Shown: one piece after another, positions 31,626 to 37,604 of the stretch
Numbering within the stretch: the stretch's first letter is position 1
Layout: every line of letters begins with the position of its first letter
DNA from: Gardnerella vaginalis
GTDB taxonomy: Bacteria; Actinomycetota; Actinomycetes; Actinomycetales; Bifidobacteriaceae
Reading direction: 5' to 3'
Length of the DNA stretch: 37,604 nucleotides
Assembly: GCF_001546455.1 (NCBI RefSeq)
Contig: NZ_KQ956807.1
Location: forward strand, 1 to 37,604
Program-made: the position numbers and the translations under genes
The notes under the pieces: generated by a model
What the model saw: the letters and a program-made list of their open reading frames with translations, nothing else
The model's database searches: none
What the model was told of the DNA's origin: nothing

Positions 31626-33257
31626 ATGGGTTTAAACACAAAGTTGTTGGTGGATCATTTACTAGAAAATCCTGCATCAAAAGCAGATAAAGATATTGTA
31701 AAGCGTCAATTGGGAAGATTCCCAAGAGGCATGGTTGCAGTTGGAGCTAGATGTGTTTGTGGCAGGCCTCTTGCTGTTATTACGCGTCCATGCTTAGAAG
31801 ACGGAACGCCTTTCCCTACAACATGCTATTTAACAAGCCCAGAAGCTGTTAAGGCCGCTTCGCATTTAGAGGCTCAAGGTTTTATGAAGGAATGCAACGA
31901 TTTGTTAAACAACAACGAGGACGTTGCTAAAAAATATGAGCAGGCTCATAAAACGTATTTGGAATTTCGTAAAGAGTTGGCTAATCGATTAAACGATAGC
32001 GAAGAGCATATTAAAAATATGAGCGCGGGAGGAATGCCAGTTCGCGTTAAATGCTTGCATGCTTTGCTGGCTCAAAGTCTTGTAATGGGTAAAGGTGTTA
32101 ATCCTATTGGAGATATGGTTTTAAACAAAATATCAAGTGAGTTTAGTCCAGATGTTTGTAAGTGCACTACGCCTTGGGGCGATGACGACTATTCGCAAGT
32201 TGAAAACGAAAAATATTGCAATCCTGGCCTTAAAAATGACGATTTAAAAGTGCCGTCTGGAAAGTCTGTATGCGTTGCAGCAATTGATTGCGGAACTAAT
32301 TCAATTCGCTTAAAGATTGCTAAAGTTGATGCAAACGGTATGAAAGATGTTGTTCCTCGAATGCTTAGAGTCGTGCGATTGGGGCAGGGGATTGACGAAA
32401 CGCATATGTTTGCAAGTGATGCTCTAGAGCGCGTAAAAGACGCTGCTAAAGAGTTTGCTAAAGTTCTTAGTGAGCACAAAGTGGACGCTATTCGTTTTGT
32501 TGCAACTTCTGCCACAAGAGATGCCTTAAACAGAGACGTGTTTGAGCAAATGATGTTTGAAGAGCTTGGCGTGCATCCAGAGGTTATTAGTGGAACCGAA
32601 GAGGCGGCTTTGAGTTTTTTGGGCGCAACAAGTGTGGTTTCTAGAAAAGATTTGCAAGCTCCGTATCTTGTTATTGATTTAGGCGGAGGCTCTACAGAGC
32701 TTGTTCTAGGCGGAGATGGCGTGAATCTTGCTGAAGATAAGGTTGATTCGGCCTATTCTATGAATATTGGTTCTGTGCGCATGACTGAGCGTCATTTGCA
32801 TACGGATCCGCCTACAGAAGAAGAAATATCTTGTGCAGTTAAAGATATTGATAAGAATATAGACGAAGCGTTAAAACATGTTAATGCTGGCAAAGCGCGT
32901 ACGATTATTGGCGTTTCGGGTACTGTTACAACTATGGCGGCTCTTGCAATTGGCTTAAAGCATTATGATCATAAGGCTGTTGATGGAGTAAAAATTGCTT
33001 TGGATCAAGCTTACACGGTTAACGATCGATTCTTGCATATGACGCGAGAGCGTAGACGCACATACGCTACGATTCACCCAGGAAGGGTTGATGTTGTTGG
33101 CGGCGGAGCTGTTGTGTTAAGTCGCGTTCTTGAGCGTCTTGCTAAGGCGGCTTATCAAGATCATGGCGGAGTGCTTGAAACTTTTGTTGCGAGTGAGCAT
33201 GGATTATTAGACGGAATCACTTTAGATTTAGGCCGAAGAACACTCGCCACGCGCTGA
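31626..33257 (+). CDS. DUF501–Ppx/GppA exopolyphosphatase fusion
   Basis: Two domains usually encoded separately are joined in 543 residues. Residues about 7-170 are DUF501, with the Cys-rich ARCVCGRPLAVITRPCLEDG and TPFPTTCYLT. Residues about 216-543 are a Ppx/GppA phosphatase of the actin-like ATPase fold, with VAAIDCGTNSIRLKI (Asp221), VATSATRDA, VIDLGGGSTELVLGG and a late GRVDVVGGGAVV. It should hydrolyse polyphosphate or (p)ppGpp. In mycobacteria Rv1025 and Rv1026 are separate neighbouring genes next to the DivIC homologue Rv1024. GGAG (31616-31619) is six bases before the ATG at 31626; in-frame ATGs at 31608 and 31614 have none. A Cys/Asp/Lys-rich linker (about 175-215) joins the domains. 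Confidence 0.88.
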   Translation: MGLNTKLLVDHLLENPASKADKDIVKRQLGRFPRGMVAVGARCVCGRPLAVITRPCLEDGTPFPTTCYLTSPEAVKAASHLEAQGFMKECNDLLNNNEDVAKKYEQAHKTYLEFRKELANRLNDSEEHIKNMSAGGMPVRVKCLHALLAQSLVMGKGVNPIGDMVLNKISSEFSPDVCKCTTPWGDDDYSQVENEKYCNPGLKNDDLKVPSGKSVCVAAIDCGTNSIRLKIAKVDANGMKDVVPRMLRVVRLGQGIDETHMFASDALERVKDAAKEFAKVLSEHKVDAIRFVATSATRDALNRDVFEQMMFEELGVHPEVISGTEEAALSFLGATSVVSRKDLQAPYLVIDLGGGSTELVLGGDGVNLAEDKVDSAYSMNIGSVRMTERHLHTDPPTEEEISCAVKDIDKNIDEALKHVNAGKARTIIGVSGTVTTMAALAIGLKHYDHKAVDGVKIALDQAYTVNDRFLHMTRERRRTYATIHPGRVDVVGGGAVVLSRVLERLAKAAYQDHGGVLETFVASEHGLLDGITLDLGRRTLATR

Positions 33258-33258
33258 G

Positions 33259-33287
33259 TTGTTTTTATTTGATTTATATGGCATAAT
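33259..33287 (+). promoter_or_regulatory. tRNA-Leu promoter
   Basis: TTGTTT (33259-33264) and CATAAT (33282-33287) are exactly 17 bases apart, directly after the upstream stop codon. The start of transcription would fall a few bases ahead of the tRNA at 33299. Confidence 0.65.
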
Positions 33288-33298
33288 TAGTGTCTGTT

Positions 33299-33382
33299 GC
33301 CTCCGTGGCGGAATTGGCATACGCATCAGACTTAAAATCTGACGCCCTTACGGGCTTGTGGGTTCGAGTCCCACCAGAGGCA
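33299..33382 (+). tRNA. tRNA-Leu (anticodon UAA)
   Basis: The cloverleaf is complete. The acceptor is 33299-33305 with 33375-33381, and the D stem is GCG/CGC (33308-33310, 33322-33324). The anticodon stem is TCAGA/TCTGA, with loop CTTAAAA holding anticodon TAA at 33333-33335. A long variable arm (GCCC-TTAC-GGGC) marks class II, the T stem is GTGGG/CCCAC with TTCGAGT, and the discriminator is A. CCA is not encoded. Acceptor pair 6-67 is a C·A mismatch (C33304, A33376). It reads UUA (and UUG) codons, which are common in this AT-rich genome. Confidence 0.96.
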
Positions 33383-33591
33383 CAAATCTTACGCTGCGAA
33401 ATTATTTTTTCCATAATTTGTGTTAATTCTTTGTTGCAAATCGTAAATCTTTTGGCTAAATGCTTATTTTTCAACAAAAAATATTTGTATACGGGCTTGC
33501 GTTAATTGAGAATCGTACTAATCTATACCATTAATTGCAATAAAAGCAATCAAAAAAAGTACAAGTAATTGCAAATAGGAAAAGAGACATA

Positions 33592-34761
33592 ATGGCCGAT
33601 TTAGAAGTCGCTCCAGAGTTTAAGGATGCCTACGATTCTTACGATCATAGTGATCCTGCTCTGTTAAACAAATTAGCTGGCAACTTTACCGTTTTGCCTA
33701 ATGATAATCCAGTTTCTAGCGCTAAGCGAGCTGAGCTTATTGATAAGCCAGCATTTGGCCAAATTTTCTCCGACAATATGGTTCATATGTCTTGGACCAA
33801 GGGAGAAGGTTGGTCCGATAGGCGTGTTGAGCCTTACGGCCCGTTAAAAATGGATCCAGGCGCATCCGTTCTTCATTACGCGCAAGAATGCTTTGAAGGC
33901 TTAAAGGCATATAAGCGCGCCGATGGTTCTGTTTGGCTTTTCCGCCCAGATATTAACGCTGCACGATTCCAAAATTCTGCTAAGCGCTTGTACTTGCCAG
34001 ATCTTTCTATTGACGATTTTATTGGTTCTGTTGCTGCTTTAGTTAAGCGCGATAAAGAGTGGGTGCCAAGCAGGCGTGAGTACACTCTTTACATGCGTCC
34101 ATTTATGTTTGCTTCCGAGCCATTCCTTGGAGTTCGCGAGGCGCACGAGGTTGAGTATTGCGTAATTGCTTCTCCTTCTGGCCCATACTTTAAGGGAGGC
34201 TTAAAGCCAGTTAGCATTTGGGTAGAAGATCAGTGGTTCCGTACTGGCCCTGGTGGTACTGGTTTTGCTAAGTGTGGCGGAAACTATGCTGCATCATTGC
34301 TTGGCGAATACAAGGGTATTGAGCACGGATGCGAGCAGGTTTGCTTTGTGGATGCTGCAACTAAGACTTATTTGGAAGAGCTTGGCGGCATGAATATGTT
34401 TGCTCTGCACAAAGACGGTCATTTGGAAACTCCATCTTTAACTGGCAGCATTCTTCCAGGCGTTACTCGTCGTTCTATTATTCAGCTTGCAAAAGAAAAG
34501 GGTCATGATGTTGTTGAAACTATGATTCCGCTTCAAGGCTTGCTTGACGACATTCGTTCTGGCGAAGTTACCGAAGTTCTTGCTTGCGGAACCGCTGCAA
34601 TCATTACGCCAATTGGAAGATTTAAGTCGGAAGACTTCGATCTTAAGGTTGCAGACGGCGGCGTTGGCTCTCTTACTCAAGAGCTTCGTGATGAGCTTCT
34701 TGGAATTCAGCTTGGAGATGTTGAAGACACTCACAACTGGATGTGGAAGGTATGCGACTAG
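33592..34761 (+). CDS. ilvE: Branched-chain amino acid aminotransferase
   Basis: This cytoplasmic PLP enzyme of fold type IV, 389 residues, interconverts leucine, isoleucine and valine with their 2-oxoacids. It shows the family segments VLHYAQECFEGLKAYKRADG, YMRPFMFASEPFLGV and EELGGMNMF. The PLP lysine is Lys227 in GFAKCGGNYAASL, and the phosphate-binding region is LTGSILPGVTRRSI. Length matches the actinobacterial/eukaryotic-type BCAT group (about 360-390) rather than the roughly 310-residue E. coli type. The ribosome site is a weak AAAGAG. With the L-HicDH-like enzyme nearby, it could feed branched 2-oxoacids towards hydroxyacids, which is inference. A long hairpin follows. Confidence 0.94.
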   Translation: MADLEVAPEFKDAYDSYDHSDPALLNKLAGNFTVLPNDNPVSSAKRAELIDKPAFGQIFSDNMVHMSWTKGEGWSDRRVEPYGPLKMDPGASVLHYAQECFEGLKAYKRADGSVWLFRPDINAARFQNSAKRLYLPDLSIDDFIGSVAALVKRDKEWVPSRREYTLYMRPFMFASEPFLGVREAHEVEYCVIASPSGPYFKGGLKPVSIWVEDQWFRTGPGGTGFAKCGGNYAASLLGEYKGIEHGCEQVCFVDAATKTYLEELGGMNMFALHKDGHLETPSLTGSILPGVTRRSIIQLAKEKGHDVVETMIPLQGLLDDIRSGEVTEVLACGTAAIITPIGRFKSEDFDLKVADGGVGSLTQELRDELLGIQLGDVEDTHNWMWKVCD

Positions 34762-34799
34762 TCGAAAGTGGCTTAAATTAAGCTAACTAAGGTTTAGTT

Positions 34800-34869
34800 A
34801 ATTAGCGCGTTACGTTTTGTGTTTAAGTGTGTTCAATCATGCTTAAACATATTGTGTGGCGCGCTAATT
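34800..34869. terminator. 70-base extended hairpin after ilvE
   Basis: AATTAGCGCG (34800-34809) pairs perfectly with CGCGCTAATT (34860-34869). Within it TGTTTAAG and CTTAAACA form a second stem extended by G·U pairs around a TTCAAT loop, and the middle can pair largely through G·U. No T-run follows, so it may terminate poorly and instead protect the ilvE 3' end. It is the main content of the 34762-34975 spacer. Confidence 0.65.
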
Positions 34870-34975
34870 GTATGCTTATTAGTTGTATATGGCTATAAAC
34901 AGTTATAGATTAGACAGTTGTAAATTGCCGCTCAAATGTGTTTAGGCGATTTTATAGCTTTGGAAAGGAAATATT

Positions 34976-35731
34976 GTGGAAGGGGCATTAGGAGACAACA
35001 TTTTCTTCCTTGTTGTTGAATACATAGCTATGGGCTGCTGTGGAATGGTTGGCGGAATGTGGGCTATTCGCAAGAACTACGATATTTTTGCAATAATCAC
35101 AACGTCTTGGCTTACAGCATTGGGTGGCGGAATTGTTAGAGACGTTTTGCTTGGTGCTTTGCCGCCTGTAGGAATTGCGGATAGGGGATTTGTTTTTACG
35201 GGGCTTGCTTCGGGTGTTATTGTTGCTTTTGCTCATCTAGAAATCGATGAGTGGAAGTGGTTTATGCTAACGTTGGATGCTTTGGCGTTGGGACTTTTTG
35301 CTGTAAATGGCACTGCCAAAGGTTTGGATTTTCACATGTCTGGAATGGCGTCTGTGTTTTTGGGCATGGCTACAGCTCTTGGTGGCGGTTTAATTCGAGA
35401 TATGGTTTTAAATCAAGTTCCTGTAATTGTTCGAGATAAGCATTGGTATGCGTTTCCTGCGGGCGTTGGGTGTGTTTTAACGGTGTTTGTTGTAAAAGCG
35501 CAGCGTGCAGGCTATTTTGACGTTATTACAGAGATGATTTTAGACACGCTTATTGTTGTGCTTGTAGTCACAATGCGATTGATGTCTGTTAAGTTTGATT
35601 TAACACTTTTTGGTGCGGCAAATCGCAAATCGCCATTAAAAATAAGTAAATATCGCAGACATAATGCATATAGCCGTAAAATTTCCGATAAATCTATAAA
35701 AAATGCAGAAAAAAATAATCAAAATAACTAG
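34976..35731 (+). CDS. TRIC-family (UPF0126) membrane protein
   Basis: This 251-residue inner-membrane protein has two repeated three-helix units plus a seventh helix. Each unit carries the pore motif, seen as ALGGGIVRDVLLG (about residues 48-60) and ALGGGLIRDMVLN (about 138-150). Bacterial TRIC proteins form homotrimeric cation channels; the family was earlier called UPF0126 or YadS/YicG. The start is GTG at 34976, with AAAGGAAA about six bases upstream. A basic, low-complexity C-terminal tail of about 45 residues extends past the usual end. It has no obvious operon partner. Confidence 0.88.
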   Translation: MEGALGDNIFFLVVEYIAMGCCGMVGGMWAIRKNYDIFAIITTSWLTALGGGIVRDVLLGALPPVGIADRGFVFTGLASGVIVAFAHLEIDEWKWFMLTLDALALGLFAVNGTAKGLDFHMSGMASVFLGMATALGGGLIRDMVLNQVPVIVRDKHWYAFPAGVGCVLTVFVVKAQRAGYFDVITEMILDTLIVVLVVTMRLMSVKFDLTLFGAANRKSPLKISKYRRHNAYSRKISDKSIKNAEKNNQNN

Positions 35732-35769
35732 AAAATATGGCCTAATCTGAATAAATATCGATTAGTGTT

Positions 35770-35798
35770 TAGACTTTGTCTTTGCCTATCTTAATAAT
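35770..35798 (+). promoter_or_regulatory. lysP: lysP promoter
   Basis: TAGACT (35770-35775) and AATAAT (35793-35798) are 17 bases apart, matching four and five of six consensus positions. The predicted start near 35804 coincides with the 5' edge of the lysine riboswitch. Confidence 0.6.
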
Positions 35799-35802
35799 AA
35801 AA

Positions 35803-35957
35803 CACATCGACCAGAGGTCGCGCTCAACAAGAGTAGCAATCATTAGCCAGAAAGAGGCGTTAAGTGATTTGCAAAAGGGGAGAGCGCCGAAGTTTGTAGG
35901 TTATTCTTTCTACCTTACAAGCTGGGACTTGGCTCAATAGGCCAAGGACTGTCGCAG
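35803..35957 (+). promoter_or_regulatory. Lysine riboswitch (L-box)
   Basis: The conserved core of the lysine aptamer is visible in order: AGAGGTCGCG (about 35813-35822), CAAGAGTAG, AGAGGCGTTAA then AAGGGGAGAGCGCCGAAG (about 35853-35892), a P4-like arm (TTTGTAGG/CCTTACAA), GCTGGGACTTGG/CCAAGGACTGTCGC (about 35921-35955). P1 can form between CGAC (35808-35811) and GTCG (35951-35954). L-box RNAs bind L-lysine and switch off lysine synthesis or transport genes. Here it lies about 90 bases ahead of the lysine permease start. It accounts for most of the 314-base spacer after the TRIC gene. Confidence 0.93.
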
Positions 35958-35978
35958 CAATTTTGGCAATTTGCTGCG
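35953..35978 (+). promoter_or_regulatory. Expression-platform hairpin of the lysine riboswitch
   Basis: CGCAGCAA (35953-35960) pairs with TTGCTGCG (35971-35978) around a 10-base loop and uses bases that the aptamer's P1 stem would need. No T-run follows, so control is unlikely to be plain intrinsic termination. Factor-dependent termination or effects on the ribosome site at 36033-36039 are more plausible. Confidence 0.6.
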
Positions 35979-36045
35979 GAGTGCTATCGACATGCATACT
36001 GTTGCCTGTTTGCCTCTGTTTGAATATTGTCAAAAGGAGGAAACA

Positions 36046-37494
36046 ATGAGTAACAACAGTTCATCAACTACTGAATCTCAAACCGTGCATCGCGGTTTAA
36101 AAACACGCCACATTTCCATGATTGCTTTGGGTGGAAGCATTGGAACAGGCTTATTTGTAGCCAGCGGCGCAACAATCCACATGGCAGGCCCAGGCGGTGC
36201 GCTTTTAGCGTATGCTGCAATCGGCATTATGGTGTATTTTCTTATGACATCTCTAGGCGAGATGGCAACTTATATGCCAATTAGCGGATCTTTTGCATCT
36301 TATTCTGGAAAGTTTATTGATCCAGCTTTAGGATTTGCAATGGGTTGGAATTATTGGTTTAACTGGGCAATCACGGTTGCTGTAGATATAAGCACGGCAG
36401 CAATTGTTTTGCAATATTGGCTTCCTAATGTGCCAATCTGGATATTTTCTCTAACAGTTCTTGTTATTATTCTTTTGATTAACATTCTTACTGTTAAGTG
36501 CTTTGGAGAAACCGAGTATTGGCTTTCGATTATTAAAGTTGTAACCGTTATTATATTCCTGGCTATTGGTTTGCTTACGATTGTTGGAATTCTAGGCGGA
36601 AAAGCACCATTGCTAAGCAACTTTACGCATAAGAATGCTCCATTTGCTGGCGGAATCCCAGCTGTTTTAGGCGCATTTGCTATTGCAGGCTTCTCGTTCC
36701 AGGGAACAGAGCTTATTGGTATTACAGCAGGCGAATCAGCAACACCAGATAAGAGCATTCCAAAGGCTGTAAAGCAAGTGTTCTGGCGCATTGTTTTGTT
36801 CTACATTCTTGCAATCTTTGTAATCGCATGCATTATTCCATACACAAGCCCAAGCTTGCTTGGATCGGAAGCTAGCGATATTTCTATAAGCCCATTCACT
36901 CTTGTGTTCCAGCGCGCAGGATTGGCAGTTGCAGCAACAATTATGAATGCTGTTGTGCTTACATCTGTTATTTCGGCAGCCAACTCTGGAATGTACGCAT
37001 CTACTAGAATGCTTTACGCTCTTGCAAAAGATAATCACGCTCCAAAGGTGTTTGGAAACGTAGATAGAAGAGGCGTTCCAGTGCAATCTTTGGTTGCAAC
37101 GTTTGTTGTAGCTCTTTTAACATTCTTAATGAGTATTTTTGGAACGCAAATTTACATGTTCTTAGTTGCTGCAAGTGGTTTGACTGGATTCATTGCTTGG
37201 GCAGGAATCGCAGCTGCACACTACAGGTTCCGCAAGGCGTATATTGCACAAGGAAAGTCTTTGGATGATCTTGTTTATAAAGCTAAGTGGTATCCATTTG
37301 GTCCGATTGTGGCTCTTGTGTTGTGCATTTTGGTTATTGTTGGCCAAGATCTTGAATCGTTCCACACACTTAATTGGCAGGCAATTGGCATAACCTATAT
37401 GTCTGTGCCGCTGTTCATTGTGCTTTATGTTGGATACAAGATTAAGTACCACACCAAGGTTATTCCGTTAGATCAAGTTGATTTAACAAAGTGA
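36046..37494 (+). CDS. lysP: Lysine-specific permease
   Basis: This inner-membrane amino acid/proton symporter of the AAT/APC family has 482 residues and about 12 helices. It follows E. coli LysP closely: HISMIALGGSIGTGLFVASG at the start, MVYFLMTSLGEMATYMP, GFSFQGTELIGITAGES, VFWRIVLFYI, and SGMYASTRMLYALA. Length matches LysP (489). AAAGGAGG stands about six bases before the ATG at 36046; an in-frame start at 35971 would lie inside the riboswitch hairpin and is not real. The lysine riboswitch upstream independently supports lysine as substrate and predicts repression when lysine is plentiful. A strong terminator follows. Confidence 0.95.
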   Translation: MSNNSSSTTESQTVHRGLKTRHISMIALGGSIGTGLFVASGATIHMAGPGGALLAYAAIGIMVYFLMTSLGEMATYMPISGSFASYSGKFIDPALGFAMGWNYWFNWAITVAVDISTAAIVLQYWLPNVPIWIFSLTVLVIILLINILTVKCFGETEYWLSIIKVVTVIIFLAIGLLTIVGILGGKAPLLSNFTHKNAPFAGGIPAVLGAFAIAGFSFQGTELIGITAGESATPDKSIPKAVKQVFWRIVLFYILAIFVIACIIPYTSPSLLGSEASDISISPFTLVFQRAGLAVAATIMNAVVLTSVISAANSGMYASTRMLYALAKDNHAPKVFGNVDRRGVPVQSLVATFVVALLTFLMSIFGTQIYMFLVAASGLTGFIAWAGIAAAHYRFRKAYIAQGKSLDDLVYKAKWYPFGPIVALVLCILVIVGQDLESFHTLNWQAIGITYMSVPLFIVLYVGYKIKYHTKVIPLDQVDLTK

Positions 37495-37499
37495 TTTAG

Positions 37500-37546
37500 A
37501 ATATAAAAAATGCGCTCAGTGATTTGCTGAGCGCATTTTTTATATT
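37500..37546. terminator. 20-bp bidirectional terminator after lysP
   Basis: A perfect 20-pair stem (37500-37519 with 37527-37546; core TGCGCTCAG/CTGAGCGCA) has a seven-base loop and A/T-rich arms, giving a U-run in both directions. It separates lysP from a converging gene at the window edge. Confidence 0.95.
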
Positions 37547-37558
37547 GAATTATCAGAG

Positions 37559-37604
37559 TTAGTGGGCGTTGCCTTGACCGCCTTGACCGCCTTGACCGCC
37601 GTTG
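37559..37604 (-). CDS. C-terminal end of a minus-strand gene with Gly-Gly-Gln tail (partial)
   Basis: Reading the minus strand from the right edge gives Asn-Gly-Gly-Gln-Gly-Gly-Gln-Gly-Gly-Gln-Gly-Asn-Ala-His followed by TAA (37559-37561). The DNA shows three exact copies of CCTTGACCG (37572-37598). The high-GC, C-ending codons, the clean stop and the shared bidirectional terminator argue for a real gene whose body lies outside the window. The protein cannot be identified from these 14 residues. Confidence 0.6.
   Translation of the reverse strand, partial: NGGQGGQGGQGNAH
37572..37598 (-). repeat. 9-bp triple repeat encoding Gly-Gly-Gln
   Basis: CCTTGACCG is repeated exactly three times without gaps. 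It lies in frame within the partial minus-strand gene, 11 bases from its stop codon, and its copy number could vary between strains without breaking the frame. Confidence 0.85.

Noticed and set aside
33383-33591. Short gene or RNA between tRNA-Leu and ilvE
   Set aside because: Only a weak AAATTAT/ATAATTT stem after the tRNA and AT-rich sequence are seen; open frames overlap the tRNA and have no ribosome site.

Overview
The window reads as chromosomal core DNA from a low-GC actinobacterium of the Bifidobacteriaceae, most like Gardnerella. That assignment is inference from gene content, not a database match. The main support is the actinobacterial order pth–mfd–eno–divIC–DUF501–ppx, combined with AT-rich third codon positions, strong AAGGAG ribosome sites on many genes, apparent near-leaderless starts on others, and a UPF0182 protein. 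I see no insertion sequence, prophage, plasmid gene or CRISPR array.

Layout. 1-2.4 kb: a LacI-family regulator convergent with an iron-dependent lactaldehyde reductase (fucO). 2.8-9.9 kb: a MacB/FtsX-type ABC exporter (ATPase plus 897-aa permease) convergent with a histidine kinase/response regulator pair. The exporter promoter and the kinase promoter carry the same 12-bp element at matching places ahead of the -10 box, which suggests one regulon. The kinase carries a second, degenerate sensor/kinase half at its C-terminus. 9.9-13.5 kb: proline iminopeptidase-like hydrolase, proC and ychF. 13.6-16.2 kb: an L,D-transpeptidase, a YeiH-type membrane protein and a DUF488 protein. 16.2-21.6 kb: uracil permease behind a structured leader with a 12-T run, then a very large UPF0182 membrane protein with an unusual acidic N-terminal extension. 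21.7-23.9 kb: a divergent permease and lipoprotein of a ThiX/ThiY-like transporter with no ATPase gene beside them; the lipoprotein gene has a leader with mutually exclusive hairpins. 24.0-33.3 kb: pth, mfd, eno, an L-2-hydroxyisocaproate-dehydrogenase-like enzyme, divIC, and a DUF501–Ppx/GppA fusion. 33.3-37.6 kb: tRNA-Leu(UAA), ilvE, a TRIC-family membrane protein, a lysine riboswitch driving lysP, and the last codons of a minus-strand gene with a Gly-Gly-Gln tail.

The clearest regulatory RNA is the lysine riboswitch (35803-35957), which fixes the identity of the adjacent permease. The best candidates for new biology are the shared exporter/two-component promoter element, the kinase–pseudokinase tandem, and the leaders of uraA and the ThiY-like gene. 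A recurring genome habit is also visible: five genes (lacI-type, fucO, pip-like, ldt, divIC) have short tandem duplications that run across the stop codon. In three of them the duplication keeps frame and creates a backup stop.
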